From contig CAYORU010000013.1 in the NCBI GenBank assembly GCA_964406445.1, positions 1-64,000 of the forward strand: a DNA stretch of 64,000 nucleotides, given 5' to 3'. Both the position numbers and the translations under genes were made by a program. Source of the stretch: SG8-30 sp964406445. Its GTDB lineage: Bacteria > Pseudomonadota > Gammaproteobacteria > Steroidobacterales > Steroidobacteraceae. Under the pieces are notes generated by a model that saw nothing but the letters and a program-made list of their open reading frames with translations, did no database searches and was not told the origin of the DNA. Shown in pieces: positions 16,269 to 24,234 of the stretch (within the stretch, counting starts at the first letter, position 1; every line of letters starts with the position of its first letter).

Positions 16269-18848
16269 TCAGAGCGCGAGTTCGGGCGCGGGCGGGCGCA
16301 GGTTGTAGCTCGAACCCATGACGTGGCCGTAGGCGCCGGCCGTGGCCACCAGCAGAACGTCGCCCTCGCGCGTCACCGGCAGGCGCCGTTCGTGGCCCAG
16401 GAAGTCGCCGGTCTCGCAGATCGGCCCCACGACGTCATACAGCTCGTCCGCCGGATCATCGAGCCGCGTCAGGTTGACGATCTCGTGGTAAGCGCCGTAT
16501 AGCGCCGGGCGGATCAATGAATTCATGCCGGTCGCGACGCCGAGGTAGCGCTTGGCGCCCTTGCCCTTGAGCTGGGTCACGCGCGCCAGCAGCACGCCGG
16601 CCGCGGCCACGACGTAGCGTCCCGGCTCCAGCCAGAACTCCAGCGCCGGCGCCTCCGTGCGCAACGCGGCCAGCGCGTGGTCGAGCGCGTCGAGGTCGAG
16701 CGGCAGCGCGCCGGCGCGCTCCGGCACGCCGAGCCCGCCGCCCAGGTCGAGTACGCGCACCGAGCCGAAGCCGCGCGCGACCTCGAGCAGGGTCCTGGCC
16801 GTGTCGGTCCAGTTGTCGAGGGAGAAGTTGCCGCTGCCGGTGTGCGCGTGCAGCCCCGTCACCGTCGCGCCGCAGTCCATGATCGCCGCGCGCAATTCGT
16901 CGAGCTCGAACAGCGGCACCCCGAACTTGGAGTGAACGCCGCCGGTCCGGACGTGCTGGTGATGGCCGTGGCCGCGGCCGGTGTCGATGCGCACGAAGAT
17001 CTCGCGCCCCTCGAAGAGCTCCGGCCAGGCGCGCAGCACGAACACGTTGTCGACGGTCGTGCGGATGCCCCCGGCGAGCGCCCAGGCGTACTCCTCGCGC
17101 GGCGCGAAATTCGGCGTGAACAGCAGCCTGCCCCGGTCGAGACCGGGGAGCGCCTCGCGGACGCGCTCGACCTCGCCGCGCGAGACGCATTCGAACGAGA
17201 GCCCGCAGTCCGCGACCGCCTCGAGCACCTCGCGATTGGCGTTGGCCTTGATGGCGTACAGCGCCCGGCCGAGCGAGCGCATCGAGGCGAGCGACCGCGC
17301 CTGCGCACGCACCGTATCGAGGTCGTAGACGTAGGCGCAGTCTCGGCCGTCGAGCCTCGCAAGGAGGTCGGCTCGCCGTCGCGACCACCAAGGCGTCGCC
17401 GGCCGGGCGGCGGCCGCCGGCGGGGCGTGCAGCTGCTGCCAGGTCGGACCGAGCACGGGGTCGCCGGGCGCGGCGCGGATCAGCAGCTCGTGCAGCTGCG
17501 AGACCAGCCGGTCGCCCTGGTCCTCGTCGATCACGAAGGTGAAGTTGAGGTCGTTGGCGGCCTGGCTGATCAGGTGGATCTTCCGTTCCTCGAACAGCTC
17601 GAAGGCCTCGCCGAGCCGGTGGATGATGCCGCGGATGTTCCGCCCGAGCAGCGAGAGCGAGGCGCAGGGGCCGATCAGGCGCACGCGGCAGAGCGCGGCG
17701 AGGTCCTCGACCAGGCCGTCGAGCGCCGCCGCGTCGAGGGTGTTGGCCTGAGGGTCCAGCGAGACGGTGACGTTGGTCTCCGAGGTCGAGACCAGGTCGA
17801 TCGACAGCCCGTGCTCCTTGAAGACCCGGAAAGCGTCGGCGAGAAAGCCCACCTGGTGCCACATCCCGGGGCTGTCCATCGACACCAGCGTGATGCCCTT
17901 GCGCAGTGCGATCGCCTTGACCTGCGCTCCGCTGTCGGCCGGCGTAGCGCTGATGACGGTGCCGGGCTGCTCCGGTGCCGGAGTCGAGTAGACGTGCAGT
18001 GGGATCGAGTGGGTGCGCACGGGCAGGATGCAGCGCGGATGCAGCACCTTCGCACCGCTGGTCGCGATCTCCTGCGCCTCGTCGTAGTGCAGCGACTTGA
18101 GCAGCCGTGCGTTCGGCACGGTCCGCGGGTTGGCCGAAAACATGCCGGGCACGTCGGTCCAGATCTCGAGGCGCGTCGCCGACAGCCTGGCGGCGAGGTA
18201 GGCCGCAGAGGTGTCGGAGCCGCCGCGTCCGAGGAGCACGGTGTGCCCGTCCTCGTCGCGGGCGATGAAGCCCTGCGTGACCACGACGGCGCTCGCCGAG
18301 GCGAGCCGCGCGGCGAGCGCCGGCTCCGGCGTGAAGTCGCAGGTCGCGGACAGCACGGAGGCGCGATCGGTCGCGCCGCGCCGCGGCGTCGCCGAGAGCA
18401 GCGTGCGGGCGTCGACCAGCCTGGCGTCGAGCCCCAGCGACGCGAGGTAGGCCGCGCCCAGCTCGGTCGCCATCAGCTCGCCGGCCGCCATGACCCGGGC
18501 TCGCACCCGGTCGCTGACCTCGCCCACCAGCGCGATTCCGCTCGCGATCTTGCCGAGATCCGCGACGTGCCGCTCCAAGCCCGGCGGCAGCGCCACGCCG
18601 AGCTCGGCCGCCAGCGCCACGTGGCGCGCGCGGACTTCCTCTATCACCGACGCGTGCGACCCCTCGAGCGCGGCCGCGAGCAACCGCTCGAGCCGATCAG
18701 TGACGCCGGACAGCGCTGAGTGGACCACGACCGGCGCCTCGCCCGCTGAGAGGCAGCGGCGGACGATGCTGGCGATGCTGCGCCAGTTCGCGAGCGACGA
18801 CACGCTGGTGCCGCCGAACTTCAGCACGACAAAGCGGGTATCGTTCAT
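16269..18848 (-). CDS. Fused aspartate kinase / diaminopimelate decarboxylase
   Basis: One 859-residue protein carrying the first and last enzymes of lysine synthesis. Residues ~1-460 are a complete aspartokinase: VVLKFGGTSV near residue 8, GRGGSDTSAAYLAARL near 212, and two ACT-type regulatory segments including LVSMDSPGMWHQVGFLADAF and the later LLGRNIRGIIHRLGEAFELF. Residues ~490-859 are a fold-III PLP decarboxylase: YAIKANANREVLEAV with the PLP lysine near 533, HAHTGSGNFSLDN, LDLGGGLGVPE, LEPGRYVVAAAG, CETGDFLG and GAYGHVMGSSYN. Such LysAC fusions are known in Xanthomonas and Xylella and would allow lysine to control flux at both ends of the pathway. MFS gene downstream. Confidence 0.96.
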   Translation of the reverse strand: MNDTRFVVLKFGGTSVSSLANWRSIASIVRRCLSAGEAPVVVHSALSGVTDRLERLLAAALEGSHASVIEEVRARHVALAAELGVALPPGLERHVADLGKIASGIALVGEVSDRVRARVMAAGELMATELGAAYLASLGLDARLVDARTLLSATPRRGATDRASVLSATCDFTPEPALAARLASASAVVVTQGFIARDEDGHTVLLGRGGSDTSAAYLAARLSATRLEIWTDVPGMFSANPRTVPNARLLKSLHYDEAQEIATSGAKVLHPRCILPVRTHSIPLHVYSTPAPEQPGTVISATPADSGAQVKAIALRKGITLVSMDSPGMWHQVGFLADAFRVFKEHGLSIDLVSTSETNVTVSLDPQANTLDAAALDGLVEDLAALCRVRLIGPCASLSLLGRNIRGIIHRLGEAFELFEERKIHLISQAANDLNFTFVIDEDQGDRLVSQLHELLIRAAPGDPVLGPTWQQLHAPPAAAARPATPWWSRRRADLLARLDGRDCAYVYDLDTVRAQARSLASMRSLGRALYAIKANANREVLEAVADCGLSFECVSRGEVERVREALPGLDRGRLLFTPNFAPREEYAWALAGGIRTTVDNVFVLRAWPELFEGREIFVRIDTGRGHGHHQHVRTGGVHSKFGVPLFELDELRAAIMDCGATVTGLHAHTGSGNFSLDNWTDTARTLLEVARGFGSVRVLDLGGGLGVPERAGALPLDLDALDHALAALRTEAPALEFWLEPGRYVVAAAGVLLARVTQLKGKGAKRYLGVATGMNSLIRPALYGAYHEIVNLTRLDDPADELYDVVGPICETGDFLGHERRLPVTREGDVLLVATAGAYGHVMGSSYNLRPPAPELAL

Positions 18849-18906
18849 GGGCGATGAATGTCCTGCGGGCCGCGCAGGCGGCAGGCATCGACGGCCGGCA
18901 CGGCCG

Positions 18907-19110
18907 TCAGGCTTCTTCGTCGAAGAAGTCGGACAGTTCGCGCTTCAGGCGTTTCTCGGCGAGCACGTCTTCGACCCGGCTCCAGGCCGCCTGCTGCGAC
19001 CGCCGCCCGGGCTTGGGCCGGCGCTCCACGCCGCCGAGCAGCTTGTCGAGGTCTTCCTCGCTGCCGGCCTCGAACTCGTCCTCGAGGCTGAACTCTTCAC
19101 GTGCGCTCAT
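18907..19110 (-). CDS. Small acidic protein, PA3496-like
   Basis: 67 residues, acidic N-terminus (EEFSLEDEFEAGSEEDLD), basic middle (RRPKPGRRSQ), and a helical end RVEDVLAEKRLKRELSDFFD. The C-terminal pattern (I/V)E..L.EKRL..EL.DF resembles the PA3496 family, annotated as putative envelope-integrity proteins in Pseudomonas; this is a resemblance, not a proven assignment. No signal peptide or membrane helix. It precedes lysAC by 58 bases on the same strand and has a good promoter at 19172-19199, so it is likely the first gene of a three-gene transcript. Confidence 0.7.
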   Translation of the reverse strand: MSAREEFSLEDEFEAGSEEDLDKLLGGVERRPKPGRRSQQAAWSRVEDVLAEKRLKRELSDFFDEEA

Positions 19111-19171
19111 GGGACAGAAAGTCCTTCCGACTCAGTCTATTACGGTCCGAACTTTCAGTATCGGGCAGCGC

Positions 19172-19199
19172 AATATATACGAACGGCCGGCCAGTTCAA
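19172..19199 (-). promoter_or_regulatory. Promoter for the small acidic protein and lysAC
   Basis: Minus-strand -35 TTGAAC (19199-19194) and -10 TATATT (19177-19172), 16 bases apart, inside an AT-rich patch reading GTATATATTG. The predicted start leaves a leader of about 55 bases with GGAAGGA ahead of the ATG at 19110. Confidence 0.6.
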
Positions 19200-19214
19200 C
19201 TGCCCCGGGCGGGG

Positions 19215-20045
19215 TCAGGCTCCCCCCTCGTCCCAGTCGACTTCGACCGCGGCGCCCGGCTCCAGTCCCAACGTCCGAGCCGCATTGCCTTCCACGCAGG
19301 CCGCCTCCAGCACGCCGAAGGCATTGACCAGGGCGACGCAGCTGCCCGGGGCCGCTTCGCGGTAGGTGCGCACCCAAGGCAGCCTGTGCGCCCCGAAACG
19401 CACCCTCGCAGATTCCAGTCGTTTCTCGGGAGTCATCTCCAAGTTACTGAAAAGATTGCCGTATCGATCAACCAGAAGCACCTCTCCCCGCCACGACCGC
19501 GCGGTCATGTCAGGCACCGGGGAAGCATCGGCCACGGCGTCCGTGACTACCGTTCCAAGATTCTCGAAACGGAGCGTGCCAGCCGCCAGCCGACCGGCCA
19601 GCGGCGCAAACAGGTCGCGCCCGTGGAAGGTGGCGGACGGCGACGGGTGCAGCGTGGCGAGCAGTTCCGGACTGACGGCCCGGGCCTCAGCCCCCGGCTG
19701 TACGAACAGGCGGCCGAGGAGCCCATTGTCGGGTGCGAGCAGCACCTGGCCCTCCAGCCAGACGGCGAGCAGCCGCCGGCCGGTGCCGACCCCGGGATCC
19801 ACGACCGAAAGGTGAACGGTGCCGGGCGCGAAGTCGCGGCGCAGGCGCGCCAGCCAGAACCCGGCCTCGGCAGGGCGGTAAGGAGTGACTTCGTGGGTCA
19901 GGTCGACGATGCGCGCGCCCGGGCAGGCGCCCAATATGCGTCCCTTCATGGCGCCGACGAACGGGTCGCGGGTGCCGAAATCGGTCAGCAGGGTGACGAT
20001 GCCGTTCGGGTCGAAGTGCCTCGCGTCGGCAGCGGATCCGGTCAC
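19215..20045 (-). CDS. S-adenosylmethionine hydrolase (DUF62 / chlorinase-fluorinase family)
   Basis: 276 residues of the SAM hydroxide adenosyltransferase family, which cleaves SAM to adenosine and methionine; the same fold includes fluorinase and chlorinase. Motifs: VTLLTDFGTRDPFVGAMKG near residues 17-35, VDLTHEVTPY near 47, LSVVDPGVGTGRRLLAV near 79-95, APDNGLL near 104, and VLLVDRYGNLFSNL near 195. It ends just before the promoter at 19172-19199. The ATG at 20045 is followed by a poorly conserved segment to residue ~12, so a slightly shorter start is possible. Physiological role in bacteria is not settled. Confidence 0.9.
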   Translation of the reverse strand: MTGSAADARHFDPNGIVTLLTDFGTRDPFVGAMKGRILGACPGARIVDLTHEVTPYRPAEAGFWLARLRRDFAPGTVHLSVVDPGVGTGRRLLAVWLEGQVLLAPDNGLLGRLFVQPGAEARAVSPELLATLHPSPSATFHGRDLFAPLAGRLAAGTLRFENLGTVVTDAVADASPVPDMTARSWRGEVLLVDRYGNLFSNLEMTPEKRLESARVRFGAHRLPWVRTYREAAPGSCVALVNAFGVLEAACVEGNAARTLGLEPGAAVEVDWDEGGA

Positions 20046-20073
20046 GCGGGCGCGATGCCCGGGGGCAGCGCCA

Positions 20074-20292
20074 TCAGCGACATTTCTCGAGGCACCGCGA
20101 GTAGTCGTCGTCGCACTTCTGGGCCTCGGCCTCGCTCGCCGCCTTGGCCATGCACTTGTCCGACTGGTCGTCGCAGCGCGCCACGCATTGCTCGTCCGCC
20201 TGCGGCGTCGCGTCCTCCGCCGTGGCGAACGGCGGGGCGCCAGCCAGCGCCAGTGCAGCGAGGCCGCTGCGGAAAATCTTGCTCGGGGTCAT
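20074..20292 (-). CDS. Small secreted cysteine-rich protein
   Basis: ATG 20292 lies behind GGAG (7 bases away) and gives 72 residues. MTPSKIFRSGLAALALAGAP is a signal peptide with likely cleavage after ATA near residue 25. The mature part holds six cysteines in a mirror-image pattern: C-x3-C-x6-C then C-x6-C-x3-C (CVARCDDQSDKC and CDDDYSRCLEKC), separated by an Ala/Glu-rich helix. This suggests a disulfide-pinned helical hairpin in the periplasm, or a metal site. I do not recognise the family. It sits 28 bases upstream of the SAM hydrolase and could share its transcript. Confidence 0.72.
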   Translation of the reverse strand: MTPSKIFRSGLAALALAGAPPFATAEDATPQADEQCVARCDDQSDKCMAKAASEAEAQKCDDDYSRCLEKCR

Positions 20293-20333
20293 CGGGTTCT
20301 CCGGAGTTGCCGGCCACGGCGGGCCGACGCGCG

Positions 20334-20364
20334 AATATATACGGCGCAATCCCGCGCCCTGCAA
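20334..20364 (-). promoter_or_regulatory. Promoter of the Cys-rich protein and SAM hydrolase
   Basis: Minus-strand -35 TTGCAG (20364-20359) and an AT-rich -10 block TATATATT (20341-20334); spacing is 17 to TATATA or 19 to TATATT. The -10 block is nearly the same as that of the promoter at 19172-19199. Confidence 0.6.
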
Positions 20365-20408
20365 TGCCCGCGAAGCCTGCGCCCGGGGCGCTGAACGCCG
20401 GATGAACG

Positions 20409-21230
20409 TCAGCGTCCGAGGGCCGTCCAGAACATCCTGGCCGCCACGGCGAGCAGGAAAGCGCCGAAGGCGCGCCGCAGGGCCCGGCGCGACAGGCCGT
20501 GGGCGATCCGCGCCCCCAGCGGCGCGGCCAGCACGCTGGCCGGCACGAGGATCGCGAGCCCGGGCAGGCTGACGAATCCGACACTCGCCGCCGGCAACCC
20601 CTCGCGGCCGAACCCGAGCAGCGCGAAGCCGGCCGCGGCAGGCAGCGCGACCCAGAAGCCGAGCCAGGCCGAGGTCCCCACCGCGGCGTGCATGGACAGC
20701 CCCAGCCTGGCCAGCAGCGGCACGGACAGCGTCCCGCCGCCGATGCCCATCATCGCCGACACGAAGCCGATCCCGGCGGGCAGGGCGCGCGGCGCCGCCG
20801 TGGCCATGGCGCCGCCCTCGCCCGCCGGCTCCCGGCCGCGCCGCCCGAGCATGATCACCGCCACCGACAGCGCCACCACTCCGAACACGATCCGCAGCGT
20901 CGTATCGCTCGCCAGGCCGGCCGCCACGGCGCCCACCGCCGCGCCGAGCGCGACCGGCGGGATCCAGCGCCGCGCGACGCCCGCGTCGATCGCGTCGCGC
21001 CGGCGATGGGCGCGCGACGAGGCCAGCGCCGTGGGCACGATGGCGGCGAGCGAGGTCCCGACCGCGACGTGCATGCGGATCCCGACCGGCACGCCGGCGG
21101 CGGCGAGCGCGATCTCGAGGGCGGGAACCATCACGATGCCGCCGCCGACGCCCAGCAGGCCGGCGAGCAGTCCGCCGGCCGCGCCCGCGAGGCCGACGAA
21201 AGCGGCGAGCGCGAGGATCTCCGTGGCCAT
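20409..21230 (-). CDS. TSUP (TauE/SafE) family membrane transporter
   Basis: 273-residue inner-membrane protein with about eight hydrophobic segments in two homologous halves. Each half carries the TSUP glycine signature: GLLAGLLGVGGGIVMVPAL near residue 20 and SAMMGIGGGTLSVPLL near 158. Family members export small organic or sulfur anions such as sulfite, sulfoacetate or propionate derivatives; the substrate here is unknown. The ATG (21230-21228) overlaps the stop of the upstream kinase gene in ATGA, placing it last in the acyl-CoA catabolic operon. It may move an acid substrate or product of that pathway. Confidence 0.9.
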   Translation of the reverse strand: MATEILALAAFVGLAGAAGGLLAGLLGVGGGIVMVPALEIALAAAGVPVGIRMHVAVGTSLAAIVPTALASSRAHRRRDAIDAGVARRWIPPVALGAAVGAVAAGLASDTTLRIVFGVVALSVAVIMLGRRGREPAGEGGAMATAAPRALPAGIGFVSAMMGIGGGTLSVPLLARLGLSMHAAVGTSAWLGFWVALPAAAGFALLGFGREGLPAASVGFVSLPGLAILVPASVLAAPLGARIAHGLSRRALRRAFGAFLLAVAARMFWTALGR

Positions 21231-22303
21231 CAGCCGCCGCGCAAGGACTTCCCCCCGGCCGTGCGCTCCGCCGCCCGCAGGAGCGCCACCACCGCGCCGC
21301 CGAGCCGGGCGAACCGCGGGTCGCGGGTCTCGCCGCGGACGAAGCGCAGGTAGATCTGCTGCGCGACCACGGCGAGCCGGAACAGGCCGAAGGCGAGGAA
21401 GAAGTCCATGTCGGCGAGTGCCCTGCCGCTCGCGGCGGCGTAACGCGCGAGCACCTCGGCGCGCGTCAGGCTGCCGGGCAGGTGCGTCGGGAGCGTCCGG
21501 GTGGCCGCGAACCACGGCGGGTCGTCGGCCTGCACCCAGTAGGCCAGCGCGCAGCCCAGGTCCATGCGCGGGTCGCCGAGCGTCGCCATTTCCCAGTCGA
21601 GCACGCCGGCGAGGCGCGCCGGCTCGGCGGCGTCGAATACCACGTTATCGAGCTTGTAGTCGTTGTGCAGGAGCGCCGCGCCCAGCGGCTGCGCGGGCGT
21701 GGCCGAGACCAGCCAGGCCGTCAGCGCGCCCACCTCCGGCGATTCGTCGGTGCGCGAGCGTTCGAATCGCCCGATCCAGCCCTCGACCTGGCGGCCCGCA
21801 TAGCCCTCTGGACGGCCGAGCGCGCCGAGCCCCGCGGCCGCGTAGTCGACCCGGTGCAGCTCGACGAGGACTTCGACCAGCGCCTCCTGCTGCGCGCGCA
21901 CCAGCTTCGGCGTGGGCTCGAGGCCCGCGGGGTAGTCGCGGCGCAGGATCACGCCGCGCAGGCGCTCGGCGACGTAGAAGCGCGCGCCGATCACCGACTC
22001 GTCCTCGCACAGCGCGAGCGCCGCGGGACAGTAGGGAAACACCGGCGCCAGCGCGCGCAGCACCTGGAACTCACGCGCCATGTCGTGCCCGGACTTCGGC
22101 CGGGTCCCGGACGGCGGACGGCGCAGCACGTACTCGCCGCCGGGCGTCGAGAGCAGGTAGGTGAGGTTCGAGTATCCGGCCGGGAACTGGCTGATCTCGA
22201 GCGGACCGCGGAATCCGGGCAGCTCGCGCGCGAGCCAGGCCTCGAGTCGTGCCGTGTCCGGCGCCTCGCCGCCGCGAATCGGGCGCGATGCGTCCTCGGG
22301 CAT
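21230..22303 (-). CDS. APH-family phosphotransferase (LvaA/ACAD11-N-like acyl kinase)
   Basis: 357-residue aminoglycoside-phosphotransferase-fold kinase. N-lobe: SNLTYLLSTPGGEYVLRRPP (about residues 45-64). Catalytic loop LLHNDYKLDNVVFD near 210 supplies H-x-D-x4-N, and VLDWEMATLGDPRMDL near 233 supplies the Mg-binding Asp. Despite the fold name, resistance is unlikely: it overlaps an acyl-CoA dehydrogenase gene by one base. That pairing matches LvaA with LvaC of P. putida levulinate catabolism and the fused human ACAD10/ACAD11, where a kinase phosphorylates the 4-hydroxyl of a 4-hydroxyacyl-CoA. Function here is inferred from the family and neighbours. Confidence 0.88.
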   Translation of the reverse strand: MPEDASRPIRGGEAPDTARLEAWLARELPGFRGPLEISQFPAGYSNLTYLLSTPGGEYVLRRPPSGTRPKSGHDMAREFQVLRALAPVFPYCPAALALCEDESVIGARFYVAERLRGVILRRDYPAGLEPTPKLVRAQQEALVEVLVELHRVDYAAAGLGALGRPEGYAGRQVEGWIGRFERSRTDESPEVGALTAWLVSATPAQPLGAALLHNDYKLDNVVFDAAEPARLAGVLDWEMATLGDPRMDLGCALAYWVQADDPPWFAATRTLPTHLPGSLTRAEVLARYAAASGRALADMDFFLAFGLFRLAVVAQQIYLRFVRGETRDPRFARLGGAVVALLRAAERTAGGKSLRGG

Positions 22304-23499
22304 CAGGCCATGCGCTCGCCGACGAGCCGCCTCGCGACCGACAGCTTGTGCACTTCGTCCGGGCCGTCGTAGATGCGCGCCGCCCTCTCCTCGCGGTAGT
22401 ACCAGGCGAGCACGGTATAGTCGGTCATGCCGAGACCACCGTGCACCTGCAGCGCGCGATCGACCGTCTTCTGCAGCACCCCCGCGACGTAGAACTTGAT
22501 CATGCTGACGTCGTCGCGCGCCGCACGGGCGCCCTCCTGCTCGATGCGCCAGGCCGTGTGCAGCACCATCAGCCGCGCCGCCTTCATTTCCGCGGCGCAC
22601 TCCGCGATCCAGGCCCGGATCAGGTCGCTGTCCGCCACCGTCCGCCCGTCGGTGCTGATCTTCCGGTCGCGTGCGCGAGCGACCATGAGTTCGAGCGCGC
22701 GCTGGCAGATGCCGAGCCAGCGCATGCAGTGGTGGATCCGGCCGGGCCCCAGGCGGGCCTGCGCGAGCCGGAAGCCCTCGCCGCGCGGGCCCAGCAGGTT
22801 TCCGGCGGGCACGCGGCAATTCTCGAAGGCGATCTCGCCGTGCGAGAACAGGTCCTGCCCGGCGTGGCCCATGATCGGGGTGTTGCGCTCGAGCCGGTAG
22901 CCCGGCGTCGAGGTCGGCACGAGGATCATGCTGGCGCGCTTGTGCGGCGGCGCGTCCGGGTCGGTGACGACCATCGCGATGCACAGGCTCGCACCGTCGG
23001 CGCCCGTCGTGAACCACTTCCGGCCGTTCAGCACCCACTCGCCCCCGGCGAGTTCGCCGCGCGCCTCGAGCATCAGCGGGTTGGCGCCGCTGTTGTCGCG
23101 CTCGGTCATGCCGAAGCAGCTGCGGATCTCGCCGCGGGCCAGCGGCGCGAGCCAGGCGGCCTTCTGGGCCTCGCTGCCGTGCATGTGCAGCAGCTCGGCG
23201 TTGCCTGCATCCGGGGCGTTGACGCCGAACACGTAGTGGCCGAGCGGGCAGCGGCCGAGCGCCTCGGAGACGAGCCCGTGCGCGACCAGGTCGAGCCCGA
23301 GGCCGCCGTACTCCCGCGGCAGATTCGGGCCCCACAACCCGAGGCTCCTGACCTCGGCGCGCAGCGCGCGGATGTCCGGCAGCAGCGGGCCGATGCCGTC
23401 CTCCAGCAGCCGCGGCTCCAGGGGAACGAGCCGCGAGTCGACGAAGTCCCGGATCCTGCCGACCAGCGCGGCGACCTCGTCTGCGATGCGAAAGTCCAT
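22303..23499 (-). CDS. Acyl-CoA dehydrogenase (LvaC / ACAD10-11-like)
   Basis: 398-residue flavoprotein with the usual helical N-domain, beta middle and helical C-domain. FAD/substrate motifs: CFGMTERDNSGANPLML near residue 135, WVLNGRKWFTTGADGA near 160 and QVHGGLGMTDYTVLAWYYREERAARI near 350-375, with IYDGPDEVH close by. The ATG at 23499 gives the length typical of this subgroup; the frame upstream is over the phosphatase gene. In LvaC and ACAD11 the enzyme acts on the phosphorylated 4-hydroxyacyl-CoA made by the adjacent kinase, eliminating phosphate on the way to the 3-hydroxyacyl-CoA. Same role is inferred here. Confidence 0.9.
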   Translation of the reverse strand: MDFRIADEVAALVGRIRDFVDSRLVPLEPRLLEDGIGPLLPDIRALRAEVRSLGLWGPNLPREYGGLGLDLVAHGLVSEALGRCPLGHYVFGVNAPDAGNAELLHMHGSEAQKAAWLAPLARGEIRSCFGMTERDNSGANPLMLEARGELAGGEWVLNGRKWFTTGADGASLCIAMVVTDPDAPPHKRASMILVPTSTPGYRLERNTPIMGHAGQDLFSHGEIAFENCRVPAGNLLGPRGEGFRLAQARLGPGRIHHCMRWLGICQRALELMVARARDRKISTDGRTVADSDLIRAWIAECAAEMKAARLMVLHTAWRIEQEGARAARDDVSMIKFYVAGVLQKTVDRALQVHGGLGMTDYTVLAWYYREERAARIYDGPDEVHKLSVARRLVGERMA

Positions 23500-23522
23500 G
23501 TGTGCTCCTGGGTATCCCTGCT

Positions 23523-24212
23523 TCAGCGTTTGGTGATCAGGTGCAGCGCACCTGGCTGCTCGAGGTGCGCGATGCCGTTGACCGACTCCACGGACGCGGC
23601 CACTTCCGTGAAGAGCAGCCTCGAGACGCCCGTGTTGTAGAAGTCGAGCGTGAGGCGCATGGCGGGCCAGCCGCCCATCCCTAGGACCGGCTGCATGGCC
23701 GCCGAGATCGAGCCCGCCGAGGCGAACAGCACCGCCTCCCGGCCTCGGCCGACGGCCGACATCACCGCACCGAGCGCGGACGCGCAGCGGTCGCGGAACG
23801 TGCCGAAGGCGGGATAGCCCGCGACGCCCTCGCCGGTCCACGCCTGCAGTGCCCGCGACAGCGCGGCGTGCAGGACGCGACGGTCGCGCCAGCACTCGGC
23901 GAAACCGGGTGCTCCAGGACACGCCGCCGCATGCCGGTCGAGCAAGGCCTCGTGGTCGTACTCCTCGAGGCCCGGCACGGTTTCGACCGGCCCGACCGCG
24001 GCACCGAGGCCGCGCAGCGCGTCGGCAAAGGCCTGCGCCGAGTCGCGGTGGCGGCGCATGCTGCCGGAGTAGATCGGCGGCGCGGCGCGGCCCAGCGCGT
24101 GCCAGTGCCGGGCCAGGGCCGCGCACTGCTCGGCGCCGAGCGGCGTCAGCCGGTCGTAGTCCGCCGTGCCGAAGGCCGCCTGCCCGTGCCGGACCAGGTG
24201 CAGGGCGCTCAC
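23523..24212 (-). CDS. Histidine phosphatase (PGAM-like) family protein
   Basis: 229 residues from GTG 24212. The phosphohistidine motif LVRHGQAAFG follows at once (residues ~5-14), SGSMRRH supplies the second phosphate-pocket arginine near 45, and FASAGSISAAM near 160 replaces the commoner FGHGG-type second-histidine block, so that histidine appears to be lacking. A longer start at ATG 24254 would overlap the SDR gene. Genes of this family often lie beside kinase/acyl-CoA-dehydrogenase pairs; it might dephosphorylate a stalled phospho-acyl intermediate, but no function is established. Confidence 0.82.
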   Translation of the reverse strand: MSALHLVRHGQAAFGTADYDRLTPLGAEQCAALARHWHALGRAAPPIYSGSMRRHRDSAQAFADALRGLGAAVGPVETVPGLEEYDHEALLDRHAAACPGAPGFAECWRDRRVLHAALSRALQAWTGEGVAGYPAFGTFRDRCASALGAVMSAVGRGREAVLFASAGSISAAMQPVLGMGGWPAMRLTLDFYNTGVSRLLFTEVAASVESVNGIAHLEQPGALHLITKR

Positions 24213-24234
24213 CGTGGATTCGCCGCCCGCGCGC

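Noticed and set aside
16677..18719. 680-codon plus-strand frame opposite lysAC
   Set aside because: It is a complementary shadow of a confirmed gene, with no recognisable domain and the low-complexity composition of such shadows.
21230..22303. Aminoglycoside resistance kinase
   Set aside because: The fold is APH-like, but the overlap with an acyl-CoA dehydrogenase gene and absence of any mobile or resistance context favour an acyl-substrate kinase.
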